Source: Panonychus citri
Taxonomy: Eukaryota; Arthropoda; Arachnida; Trombidiformes; Tetranychidae
Length of the DNA stretch: 64,000 nt
Direction of reading: 5' to 3'
Assembly (NCBI RefSeq): GCF_014898815.1
Contig: NW_026515497.1
Location: 806,001-870,000, forward strand
The notes beneath the pieces were generated by a model. The model ran no database searches, was not told the origin of the DNA, and saw only the letters and a program-made list of their open reading frames with translations. Position 1 is the stretch's first letter; every line of letters starts with the position of its first letter. A program made the position numbers and the translations under genes. Shown piece by piece: positions 25,901 through 37,900 of this stretch.

Positions 25901-28900
25901 CACCAGATTGGATTCGGATTAAGTTAATAATAATCGGAAGTAAAACATGAAAAGTTAATTGTTGAGAAAAATGTATTATTAGGATTATAAGAGTAATAAT
26001 AAAGTTTTGATTTAGTTGATTATCAATTGAATTGGATGTTGATTGTTTTCCATAAACAAAGATATTGTTCCTGTAAGAGAAAAGATATAACAAAAAAAAA
26101 GTTAAGAATAAGTAACAAAACTTCACATGGAAAATGATGATGATGATGATGATAAAGTTGTATATTATCATTAACATCATCGCAATCATCATCATCTTAA
26201 TCATCGTAAATGGAGTATTAAGATGAGATAGCGTCAAAGTTACCGGCTAATTGAACATCTCGCATCTTTATCTGTTTGGCTAAATAGTTATGGTGGTGGA
26301 AGAGGGAGGAGATGGAGGAGGTGGAGGTGGATGAGATGGGGAGGAAGATGAGGAAGATGTTTGGATGATGATGATGGTGGTGGAAAAGTGAAGAGCAAGA
26401 TAAAGGTCAATATAAGTTGTAGATGTTCATGGTTAATATATAATATTGATGGTAAGATGAGAGTCGAGGCCACCGACGTAACTATTTACTGTTGACCCTT
26501 GGAAACGAAATTGTAGTTAATGTTTTTAATACAATGTTTCATTGAGAAGATGATGATGATGATGTTGTTGTTTTGATGATGAGAAAGAGAGAGAGATATG
26601 ATTGTAATAAGGTTTCAAGAATGAAAACTACAAGTTTCATTCACATTTTTCTTCATTTTCTCTCACTTATTTTTCTCGATAGTAAAGGGAGGCATTAAAA
26701 GGAAATGATGATAGAGGGAGAAAAAGAGAGAAAGAGAGTGTGAAAGCGGAAACGGACTTCCTACACCATCTGCAAGGAGAGATCCACCTTAGTCATTCAC
26801 ATTGCCCTTATTTCTTACTAATACCACAGTTACCTTCAATTTCATCACATCTCTCCCTCTCCCTCTCCCTCCCTCTCTCACTCTCTTAATGTATACAGGT
26901 AACAATTTACCGATGGACACACAAATTGAAGCTTTAAACTCCGACATTTGCTCTCTTATTTTGGTCTCTCTCTTTCGCTCAATTTTTCTTTTATCATCAA
27001 TTTCGAGACTCTTTCTTTTTACTTACTTTTCTCTCTTGTTTCCACTGTGAGTGTGCCTCTTCCGTTGTCAATACAATCGTCTCACTCACTCTCTATTTCG
27101 CTTTCTATTTGTGTGTGAATCCATTTTGAGTGTACTTCGTTTCTTTAGATCACCTGTTCATGATAAGAAGGGTGATCGCCCCTTACGATCACCATTTCTT
27201 GTCATCTTCATATTTTCTCTTTCTCTCTCTTTTTTCTCTCTTTTCTTTCCTTTGATAATCTTTCATCTTCTTTAAAGATTCCTTGATTTTCTCTTCATCT
27301 TGTCAAATCGTTTGTTACTCTAGTTGTGACTATTTTTCATTCATAATCTTTTATATAGAAATAAATAATACTCTACACTCATGGTAACCAGCAAAGTTTT
27401 TCTTTCTTCTCTTTCTCTCTGCTTTTGTATCAATGAGAAGCGTAAAGTGAATTTCTAGTAGTAAACTTTTATAGAGAAAGAGACTAGTAAACAAGAGCTA
27501 CTGAGCATTTTTCAAGATGAGAAAAGAGAGAGAGAGAGAGCCAAGTGAAAGGAAAGAAAAAGTCTATGGACTTTTCTTTCGCTTCTTTCATCATCTCCTT
27601 TTCTTTTGCTGTCTCTCACTCGATGTCTAGTTAACTATTTTCCTACGAGAAAAAAGAGGTTTGCATTCCAAAAGAAAATAAAGAGACAAAGAGAAGAGAA
27701 GGAGAAAAGAAACCTAATATTAAACCGAATGTTTTTCTTCGTTTTCGTTTCGAAATCAACCTTATCTTCAATTCGAACCTCCTACTCTCTTTCTCTCTCT
27801 CTCTTTCCTTCTTTCATTCAGCTGGTCTTTCCTTGGCCTTTGACCCACAAATACTGACCTTATGGGCCTTTTAATAATGACAACAACAACTGACCACAAC
27901 TGATCCATCCACTTTGACCATATTCCCCTTGCCGTTCAACTCCTGTTATTATTATTCGACTACAGATGTTTCTCTCTCGTTTTTCATCAATAACTGGATG
28001 GAAAATTTTCTTCAAATCTTTTCCCTTTCTTTCCTTGACCATTCGATTATAATCTTGACCATCTATTGTGTCATTTTTAAATTGATATGTTACTTTGATT
28101 GAGAGTTAACTGGTCCATGATCAATATCCTCCTCGTGCGACAACTTCTGTCCATAAATGTCCACCTTTGGAAAAGGGTAAAAAAGAAATGATTAAGAGTC
28201 GTATGTTTTAATAATCTGATAGAGAAAAAGTAAATCAATTAGATGATGATAATTCATCTCCTGGTGAAAAGTAAATGGAAACAATTTAAGAGATGATTAA
28301 ATCATCATCTGAGATAATCAAGGTTAATCGTTTAGTATAATCACTGTTTAAACATAATCATCAGATTATTTCAAATTCTTATGAGATAATCAACATGAGA
28401 ATTTTTTTTTCCTCATTTTAATTACTACTCAACTTAATCAACAAGATGATAATGTTGATATTATTACCCCCTAACGAATATATAAGTTTTGGTGTGACAA
28501 TTAAGAAGAAAAAGAAACTAAATGGACAATCAGTTAATTAACAACTATCTGGTCAACAATCATAATTAATTGCTTACAAGTTAATAATTATTCAATTACT
28601 TCAATTCATCAATATGAACTTACCTGTTAATCTATCAACGTTTTTATGAGAATCTCAAAAAATAATTAACAGGTAATATTTGGCCAAAGAACAACAAATT
28701 TCCCATAAGTTTATCAACTGTAAATTTGATAGAGTTAAAAATAGAAATTAAAATAACCATTTTGATTTGTGTTAACATCATTAACAGAATAACAATTTAA
28801 CTTCTAAATACAGTTTGGTTAACATGATAATATTATTATGGTTTGATGATCATAAGCCACGAGAATGAAAAAAAAAGACTAACTCAATGAATTAGTGTTT

Positions 28901-29437
28901 CTGTTATGATTTTTGTTTTTTCACCTTGATTGTTGCTTATTAGCCTTCATCTTGAGGCTACTTTCTTGGTGATTGACCAGTAGAAAAGTAAGTTTTCACT
29001 GTTGTTGTTGTTGTTGTTTCGCTTCTTGGTGGACACTGTCCAGTGAATATATGATAATAGTTTGGCTGTTGACCTAATCTCTGGACCGTCAAATCCGTTT
29101 TTTCACTTGTTCAAGGGAACAAGAAAAAAACACCAACACAACCAAACATGATCTTCATCTTTCCTATCCAAGGTTTGGCCGCTAATTAGAATTCTTTCAA
29201 TTATAATGAAATGGTATAACAAGGGAAAGAGAAAGAGAAAGAGCAATTAAGTAGCTATAGCGAATAAAGAAAAAATGTCTTCTCTTTCTCCTTCTGAGCT
29301 TTTATACCTTATGTATACTTGTTGTAGAACAATTTTTTTTTCTGATTGGGTGATGTAGTTGTTTCTTTTTCCTTGGCTTTTGTCGTGTTTTTATATTCCA
29401 CTTTATATATTATTCACTGTGAGTACTTGTTCTCCTT

Positions 29438-29442
<5 letters not shown>

Positions 29443-29477
<35 letters not shown>
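29443..29477. repeat. (CT)n microsatellite
   Basis: A pure CT run in non-coding DNA, preceded by a T/C-rich stretch. Confidence 0.9.
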
Positions 29478-29480
<3 letters not shown>

Positions 29481-30202
29481 TTTTCGGAAGATATGCTTCG
29501 CTGGTAACATTTGACGATGATAAAATAGCATCATCATCATCAGGCCTTTTTTTTTTTTCTCTCTCCTTTGTCCTTTGCTATGGTTCACTTTAAAACTGCT
29601 TCTACCGGAGGGAGATAAAATAGCGAAATACTATTAGAAAGCAATAAACAATATTAGGTAAAACTCACCAGTCATTACATCATGTGCACCGGAATAAAGG
29701 GAGAGCCATTTTGTTTTGTTCCTTCGTTAGGCTTTTCCAAATTTCCATACAAAAAGGGGACATCATCTTTTACCACGATCACGGACAGATTATAATTGAT
29801 TGGATTGTAGATAAAAACCAATTAACTCCTTGCTTCGTTAACTATCGATGTCTTTCAATTAATTACTATTAATATAAAAGAGAGAGAGGGAAAAATATAT
29901 TATATTAGTTTCTGTCAACCCGATGTGTTTTTATGTAGATTTTGGTTATTAGAGGAAACCAATGAACCATCAATGTCCATCAAACCTTAAACAAAGAAGA
30001 GAATACTCAAGGTCATGGATGACTCAAGTATCTAAAAGACAGATGAAAACCTCATTAAACAATTTACGTGATTAAATTTAATCAAAAAGAGAGACTCATC
30101 AAATTAAATCAAACAAAACGAAAACAATTAACAATTTGAAAAGACAAAAAAAAATAGAAAAAGAAAATGACACATAACAAGTGACTCCATCTATCGGTTT
30201 AG

Positions 30203-30366
30203 AATGATTACTTTTAATTGTCACAATTAAAAGTAATCATTGAATGGAAAATAGTTTAGAATTGATTGTTTGAGTGGAAAGAAAATATATTCAGACTAAT
30301 TGTTGAACGAACATTAACTAATTAACCAATCGTTCATTTGAATATATTTTTTTTCTTCCATTCAAT
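30203..30366. mobile_element. Foldback / MITE-like nested inverted repeats
   Basis: At 30203-30241 there is a perfect 39-base palindrome: two 19-base arms around one central base. Its right end overlaps attgaatgga (30239-30248), which recurs inverted as tccattcaat at 30357-30366. Inside these are another inverted pair (30275-30293 with 30339-30360, imperfect) and an inner 7-base pair (30304-30310 with 30330-30336). The nesting suggests a small non-autonomous element with no coding capacity. No clear target-site duplication is visible. Confidence 0.5.
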
Positions 30367-31397
30367 TCGCCTGAAGGTTAATCAATGGGAAGAATATGTT
30401 AATTGTTAGGAATAAGAGAAAAGGAGGAAATGTTTCTTTCTCTTGTCAGGGTGATTAAATTACGATGGAGAATGTATAAAGTAACAACAATTAGTGAATA
30501 GAAATCAATTAATTGGAATTCAAGTTAATTGTTGTAACGAATGTAGAGTGAGCCACATAATGGAAACAAAATCCAATCACTTTGGTTGGTTCATCGTTGG
30601 TGATGAGATGAGTCAAACAATCAACTAATTGTGTTTAATTTTGTGTTGTTTTTTAATTAATTTTTCGTCGTCTTCGGTAATTGTTCACAAGGTAAGAATC
30701 TAAATTCACATTCTAATTAAAAGAAAAACAAAACTGATTAAATTAAGAGAGAGAGAAATTAAAATGAATAACAAGATGGCGACTTACCATTTTGGAGACA
30801 AAAGGTTATGGAGGGAAATTGGTTTCTCTTGATTGTCTCTCTTTCTTGTTATTCATTAATTGTGATTAAACGATTTATTAATTGTTTCCGTTTCCTCAGT
30901 TTTTTCGTTGTCAATTTGTTGATCATCTAACATTTGATATTTAACCTTTTTCTTCATCTTCTCTATGTTACTCATAATTTGTTATTCTTTTTCTCAAATT
31001 CTCTCCTGATCTTCGAGAGCAAACTCACCATGTTACTCACTTTTCTTCTTAAACATTTTTTGTTCTCTTCTCTTTTTCAACTTTTTTTTCTCTTCTCTTT
31101 CATTTCTCTTTTTTTCCTTCTTTACCCATTTGATTATTTCTTTTTTCTCTCTCATTTATGTCTACTCTTTAGATTCTTCATCTCCATGTCTAGATGGAAC
31201 TGTGATAATATCTTCTATTCCAAATGATTATCAATACAATTTAATATCGGAAAAAAAGAGGAACACCAAAAACAATGGCCGATAATCAACAATCTTGTGT
31301 CCACCATTTATCTTGTCTTGGTCAATTTAATTTCTCTTCACTTACCAATCAGTGTTCTCACCTTCAATATATTAGTAAACCAGATAAGATAATCCAA

Positions 31398-31413
31398 TCA
31401 CCATCACCATCAC

Positions 31414-31444
<31 letters not shown>
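31398..31444. repeat. (ATC)n trinucleotide run
   Basis: Imperfect CCATCA units pass into pure ATC repeats. They fall about 500 bp upstream of the K+ channel start codon and create a spurious Ser-rich ORF. Confidence 0.9.
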
Positions 31445-31647
31445 GTTATTAATTCTGTCATTGTTATTAACAAGCAATGTAAATATTGATATGATTTCTT
31501 TTTGTGTGTTTTAATTGTTTCCAAACTGTTTCTCAATAATTGAGTAAATTTATTGATTGTTTTACTCTTATAGTGCCTTAATTGTGATACTAGTAATCCA
31601 TTATAATCTGTGTTCTAACAAATTACTAGAGATAATCTGAATTCTAT

Positions 31648-31673
31648 TCTCTCTCTCTCTCTCTCTCTCTCTC
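31648..31673. repeat. (CT)n microsatellite
   Basis: A short pure CT run between the ATC run and the first coding exon of the K+ channel. Confidence 0.9.
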
Positions 31674-31926
31674 CTGGTTTAAATTGTAATTTATCTCTAT
31701 TTAGGTATAAATAACTCTTCCATTTAAGTTATGTGATCTTTGTTACCAAGGTAGTTATTAACTCGAAAGTTAATTCTGCTGATTAACTAAGAATTTTAAG
31801 AAAATTATTGACCAGAATCTTTAACGACACAATATATATTCAAGTGATTTACTCTCTTATGTTTATTATCTCATCTTGTTTAACATCATCTTAACATCAG
31901 ACCTTTTGGCCTGGTGACACAAGGTC

Positions 31927-34900
31927 ATGGGTCAAGGTCGAAATGGTTGTTGTACTCGACTTCATCTACGAGAAGAAAATGCCAGATTCTTACTATTGGC
32001 AATTGTTTTACTTATCTACATGGTTCTTGGTGCAACTTTATTCAATCTAATTGAAGGTGATGAAGAGATACGATTAAAGTTACGTTATATTGCTCATTAT
32101 GATGAATTTGTGACTAAATATGCTTCCGTTATCAACATAACTGAATTTAATGCAATACTTCAACATTATGGTAATGTGACAACCTCAATTGGAATAATGG
32201 ACAAACATGGACAGTGGGATTTTTCCGGTTCATTTTATTTCGTTGGAACTGTTATATCAACAATAGGTAATAAGTAATTCCTTTTTTTTCCAAGTATCAC
32301 AATTTAGAACAAAAAAAAACATCATCTTAATCCCTACAATATTAACATAAACTTGGTTTCATTTATCCCTAACATAAACCTCAAAGTTAAACAACCTATT
32401 TCCTATTCCCTGTAATCATCATTTCATTTTCCGTTTCCTGTTTCCGTTTTTTGTTATATATTTACATACACGATGTACTTAACATTGAATTCCTAATGTT
32501 TTCATAATATTTCATTTTGATATCTTATCCATCATTTAAAAAAATACTATTGAAGGGATTGTGAACTCTTTTAACATCCGATTGATGATAATATTTGTTA
32601 TCACCATAATGATGAAATTGAAACAAGGTTATACCAAATATCATCATCATCATCAACTTCATGTAGATGAAGATGGAAAAAGTAAAGAAACTGTCATTGA
32701 TGAAGATTGATTTTTGCTCTTTCTCTCTGGTATCGACAGATGATGATGATGATGATGATGATGATGATATGAAGGGATGATGCTGATGATGAATCAAGGG
32801 AATGATGGTAATAATGATAGTGATGATAAAAGTAAATTGAGATGACATTTTATTTCTTGATTTTTGCTTCTTCTGGTTCTCCTCCTTCTTCAAGATCAAC
32901 TTTGTTTTACTTGATTGATTTAAATTAATTGATTTGAAATACAGAAAATATTAATCTGAAATTAGTTTGTTATTAACATGAAATTATCATCAATATTATC
33001 ACCTCTTAAATTACCACCAGAAACTTAATTTATCAAATACTTTCATTAATAACAATATGAAATATTCCAACTTATCAAATTGTCTATTCACTGATTATCT
33101 TGCATGTGAATTAACATTAACATAATCGATCTAATTGTGATTGATTTAACGTTCTGTCTATTGTTATTTACATTAATAATATACAACTTTTTCTTAAGCA
33201 ATCATGATAATAATAATAACCGATAAAACTATTATCATGAATTGAATATACTCTGATAGATGAATTCCTTTGAGGCAAACCATATGAAAATGAAGAAGAT
33301 AATTCTTCCTCTAGCTTCATGGATCTCTCTCTCTCTCTCTCTCCTTGCCTTTCATGATGATCTTAAATATTATATAACCAATAAGTATTGTAACTACTTG
33401 ATGTTATTCATAAATGTATTAAAACATATGAGTAAGAAGAAAGGAAAAAGATATTCATCCTGAAATTGTGATAAATTCAGAATCGATATATTTTTTTAAA
33501 CTGTTTCTATTTCCTTAGGATAATAAGTAAAACTTTTCCCATGAAAATGAGTGGAGACCTCGAACTCACCTGTAAATTGAGCCTCTTATACATATATGAT
33601 GAGACTGATTCCAATTTCTGAATGAAATCAAATGAATATTACGATGAAACTCAATGTAACAGGGAAAATTTTACCATCGCCTAGAATAATTGAGTCGAAA
33701 TGTTTTTGTTTTGTCAAATACAATCATCGATAATATTATTTAGTTGAATTCAACTCAATCGTTTCAATTTCTAATCGAATTGATTATTCATGTTTAAATT
33801 TCATCATCGATTTCACTTGATTTTGATTGATTTTCTAATTATTAACGTTTATAATTTATTCACAATATGAATTGAATTTAAATTGTAAATTGTTATGAAT
33901 ATGAATGGCAATTGATATCAATTTAAATAACTTTAATCAGGTAATCTGTCAATTCAGCAATTTAACCATCAAATCTAATATGCTATCGATACAATATCTT
34001 GTCTATGTGCTTTTTTTTATACGAGTATCAATTTTTTTCCGTCCTCACCTCATCTATAATTTACAATTCATGTTAACAATTTATAAATTGTTCTTTCAAC
34101 ATGATGTTTCAACAATCATGTAAATTGTTACAACCCAACATGTAAAGCATATTGATTAACATGATAATCAACCAACAATTTTCTTGTCCATATCTTGAAA
34201 TTTTCATTGGCATGAAATTATCATGATTGGAAAAGAAAAGTTTCCTCATCATGTTTATCATTTAGGAAACTTTATTTTGATGATGATTATCATGATGATA
34301 ATATAATGTTAATGATTAAAGAATTGACAATTTACATATAAAACATTTACCATGCAAATCACAATCTAATCATAACCATTTCCATTAACTAATATTATCA
34401 TTAGATTGTTAAAGTTTGATTACCGGCACAATGAAAATGATGGTAACTATTTAAAAACAACTGAATCAAATTAAACCATTATTTAAGTAAATTTCTTATA
34501 ATTCCAGTGTAACAATATTAACAAGAAACGTATACATATAAATACCCATGGCAAAAAGTATCCTGAAAAACAATCAGAATAGGATGAACTTTATTCAGGA
34601 TGGAAAACATGATAAAAAGATTATCATTTAAATCTGATAAATACACAAATTCAGTTGAAAAGACTCAGTTTGAAATTCTGTGTGTTTCTCTATTCATATT
34701 GACTTTGTCTTAGGCTTATGGGTTGTGTTATATTAAAAGATAGTAAAAGATAAGCTTAACATTGAATTTAATCATGAAAATTGAGTTAATAGATGATGAG
34801 ATGGATAAAGATGAGATAATGATGAAGATAAAGATGAAAAGTGTACTTAGAAAAACAATAGCAAGAGAAACGTTTAGATAACATGATGATGACTTTGATT

Positions 34901-37900
34901 CTGTTCATCATGTAAACCATGAGAATCCCTTTTAAATTCTGTGTCTTTTTTTCCATATCTTGTTATTGTTTTTCTTCAGATTCCCCATGTGAATGAGTTT
35001 TCACTGAGAGAGAGAGAGATAAAACTGAATCAAGAACTGAAATTTATCACATTTCCCTTTGATGGTGATAACTTTCAACTTTTCAACTCTCAATGGGAAA
35101 TGATAGTTGTGAATAATGATAACATGAGTTGCTACGATGAATAGAAATGAAAAAGATAATAATAATCACCATGATATCTTAATATTGTTTAATCACATTA
35201 ACCATGAGAGTTTTTTTTCCCTCTGAGTGGTTATGGTGATACCAACATGTTTAATATGATTGTTGTCACCATTATTTTTCATCATCAATTAATTGATTGA
35301 CTCTTAATCATTTTCCTATGTTCATCCTTTTCTGAGTTATCCAAGCAAATCAGATTATCATCATTATCTTGATGATGATCATGGTCATGAAAAACTTTCA
35401 TTCAGTTATCATTGATATTATGTTTTCATTTCTGATGCTCTTCTAATGCTACCAAACCGTTATCATCATTACATTTATCATTGTTTTCATCCTATTCTTT
35501 GTTATTGTTATTATATCTTTTGACTTTTTATCCTCATCATGTTTTCATCCTCATCTTTTAGTCCTTTTCCAATGCCTTCGATGTGTCTCATCTTAGTTTT
35601 GTCCTCTCTCTCTCTCCTTTTCATCTTGTTGAGTTTATCTTCATTTCTCTTCATCATTATCATCTATTTTTCTTGTTGCCTTCTATTAAATTCAATTCAG
35701 TTCATCCTCTTTTTTTAATATACTAATCATTTTTCATCCATTCATCATGATGATGATCACAATGCCTGTGGTAGAGATGAAAAAAAGTATATCATTCATG
35801 AACAATTGACTGATTCAATTCATCATCACCATTGATTAAAAAAAGAACCATTTTAATCATGATGATCTCTGAACTTTTTTTTTCTTTTTTAATTTCTCTT
35901 GAAATCTTAATCATGCTCTTTTCAGTATAATCACAATTATATGCACACATTTATATACATATAATTAACAAAGGTGTAGGTTAATTGTTGGTTGAAATAT
36001 TTGACAAATAACAATTGACACACAACAATTTGATTTGATTATAATTATTTTTCATTTGAATAACTGTAAATATGTAACAATGAGTAAAAATTGATTGAAA
36101 TACATTTTCCCATGTAAATATTAACTCACTTTCTTTCATGTTAATATTTTGGCTCAACAATCAAATATTTGATCAATACAATTATTATTCACCTTTTTTT
36201 TCATTCATCACTTTATCTTCATCCTTTTTTTTCAAGTGCATCTTAAACATTGTCCTCCAATACATCATCATTGTACTTGTCATCCTTTTATCATCATCTT
36301 TCCCATTGGAAGATAATATTTATCTGTTATCCAATGATTGGATGATTAATATCATGAATATATTGAAATTGTATTGATCAACTACTACTACTAAAGTTTA
36401 TGATGACCTATTGGTGATGAAAATGATGATAATGAATCTAATTACTATTTAGAAACAAATGTAAATATAATCAACTTGATTATCATTCCCTAAATCAAGA
36501 AATTGTGAAGATGATTATGATTACTGTCACTTTTATCATAACTTATGATTATGATTAACTTTCAGTGAAACAATTTAATTTAATCATAAATTGATATTGA
36601 TTTTTGATTATTATTATTCTTGAATCATTATCTGAACGTGACTTAAGTAATCAAGTTGATCGTTAACTATTATTAATGATTGTTTATCGTTGATCGTTGA
36701 TTTAATTTAATCATCATGATTAATATCAGAATCAATTTGTTACAATTTACTTTAATACAAAAGGTTAATCTAAGGTTAGACTCTAATCTATTAACTAAAG
36801 ATAAGTATTAACTTGTTTCTTCATGGATTAGATTAAGATAATTTAAATTATCTGATTGTTGTTAATCAATCAACTGATTGTTTAGGTGATAATCCTTTGG
36901 TTAATCATTACAACCATTTTAATTGTAACGATTTTCATGTCTCTCTTGTCTACTCGGTGTAATTTAATTGTCAATTCAATCATCACTTAAATTGAAATAC
37001 AAGACAATTTGCAATTGAACAGTTTAATTGTCCCATTAATCAATTGCACTAATTATTGTTACCTATTGATAGTAAATATCAGGAAGAATAGATAATTTAG
37101 TTTTTTTGTTAACAATTGATTCCGTTAATTATTTCCTAAATATCTAATTTCCCTTAAGGTTAATCAACCTGTTCCATGTATAATTAACTAATTAATCAAT
37201 TATTCATACTAACAGTAATCACGATAAAAAGTTAATTTACCAAAGTTAAACCGTTGATTTGTTTTACCAATGATGAAACCACATCTATGGTTACAATGAT
37301 TAACCTAATTTTTTGTAACAATTTAACTTTTATTGTTATTAAATCAATGAATCAAATTCATGAATTGTAGTTAAATGTTGAATTGGATTGGTCATTTTTA
37401 CGATTTTGTGTTCGATAAATTTATGATTGTCCAGTTAAATTTATCGCAATTGAATTGATGATGATTTTGATCATGATTTTAAATCTTGACCATTAAGCTT
37501 AATTGTATTGTTTAGTTAACTGAAAAAAATGAATCCATTCCAATGTTAATGTATATGAATGGGTTTAAATTGTTTCTCTTTCACATAATTAAATCATGGT
37601 AGGAATTGATTGTCAAGGATTCTAACCATTAACTGATTTAGATTTACAATTGTTAACCTAATAGTTTAGCAAACAAATCATCCATTGATATGTTTATAAC
37701 AATTTAATCTAATTGTTGATTTTTCTGAATTTGTTTTGATCCATATTGAATCGAGTTGTAAACAGTTTGTTAATTGTTGTCTAATTGGTAGTTTCAATCA
37801 TCAAAATATCGTTGATTGTTTATCATTTTGGTTAATTGTTGTTGATTTCAAAAGTCTGGGAATTTAATTTTTTGCAAATAAACATGTTAATTGTTCACCA

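Larger units (their letters stand above)
18213..31900. other. Long non-coding stretch, possible leader intron
   Basis: About 13.7 kb without a credible coding exon. It holds GA/CT microsatellites (19840-19907, 29443-29477, 31648-31673), ATC/GAT runs (near 18540, 23100, 23270 and 31398-31444), caattaa-rich DNA and several hairpins (24567-24583, 27171-27193, 30203-30366). ORFs of 60-117 codons here are low-complexity and read through repeats on both strands. It may be an intron of the K+ channel transcript if the element at 18161 is its promoter. Confidence 0.5.

Noticed and set aside
27606..27857. 83-codon ORF and many similar ORFs between 13 and 32 kb
   Set aside because: Low-complexity Lys/Arg, Ser/Phe or Met runs over T/C- or GA-rich DNA, with no family resemblance and no supporting splice structure.
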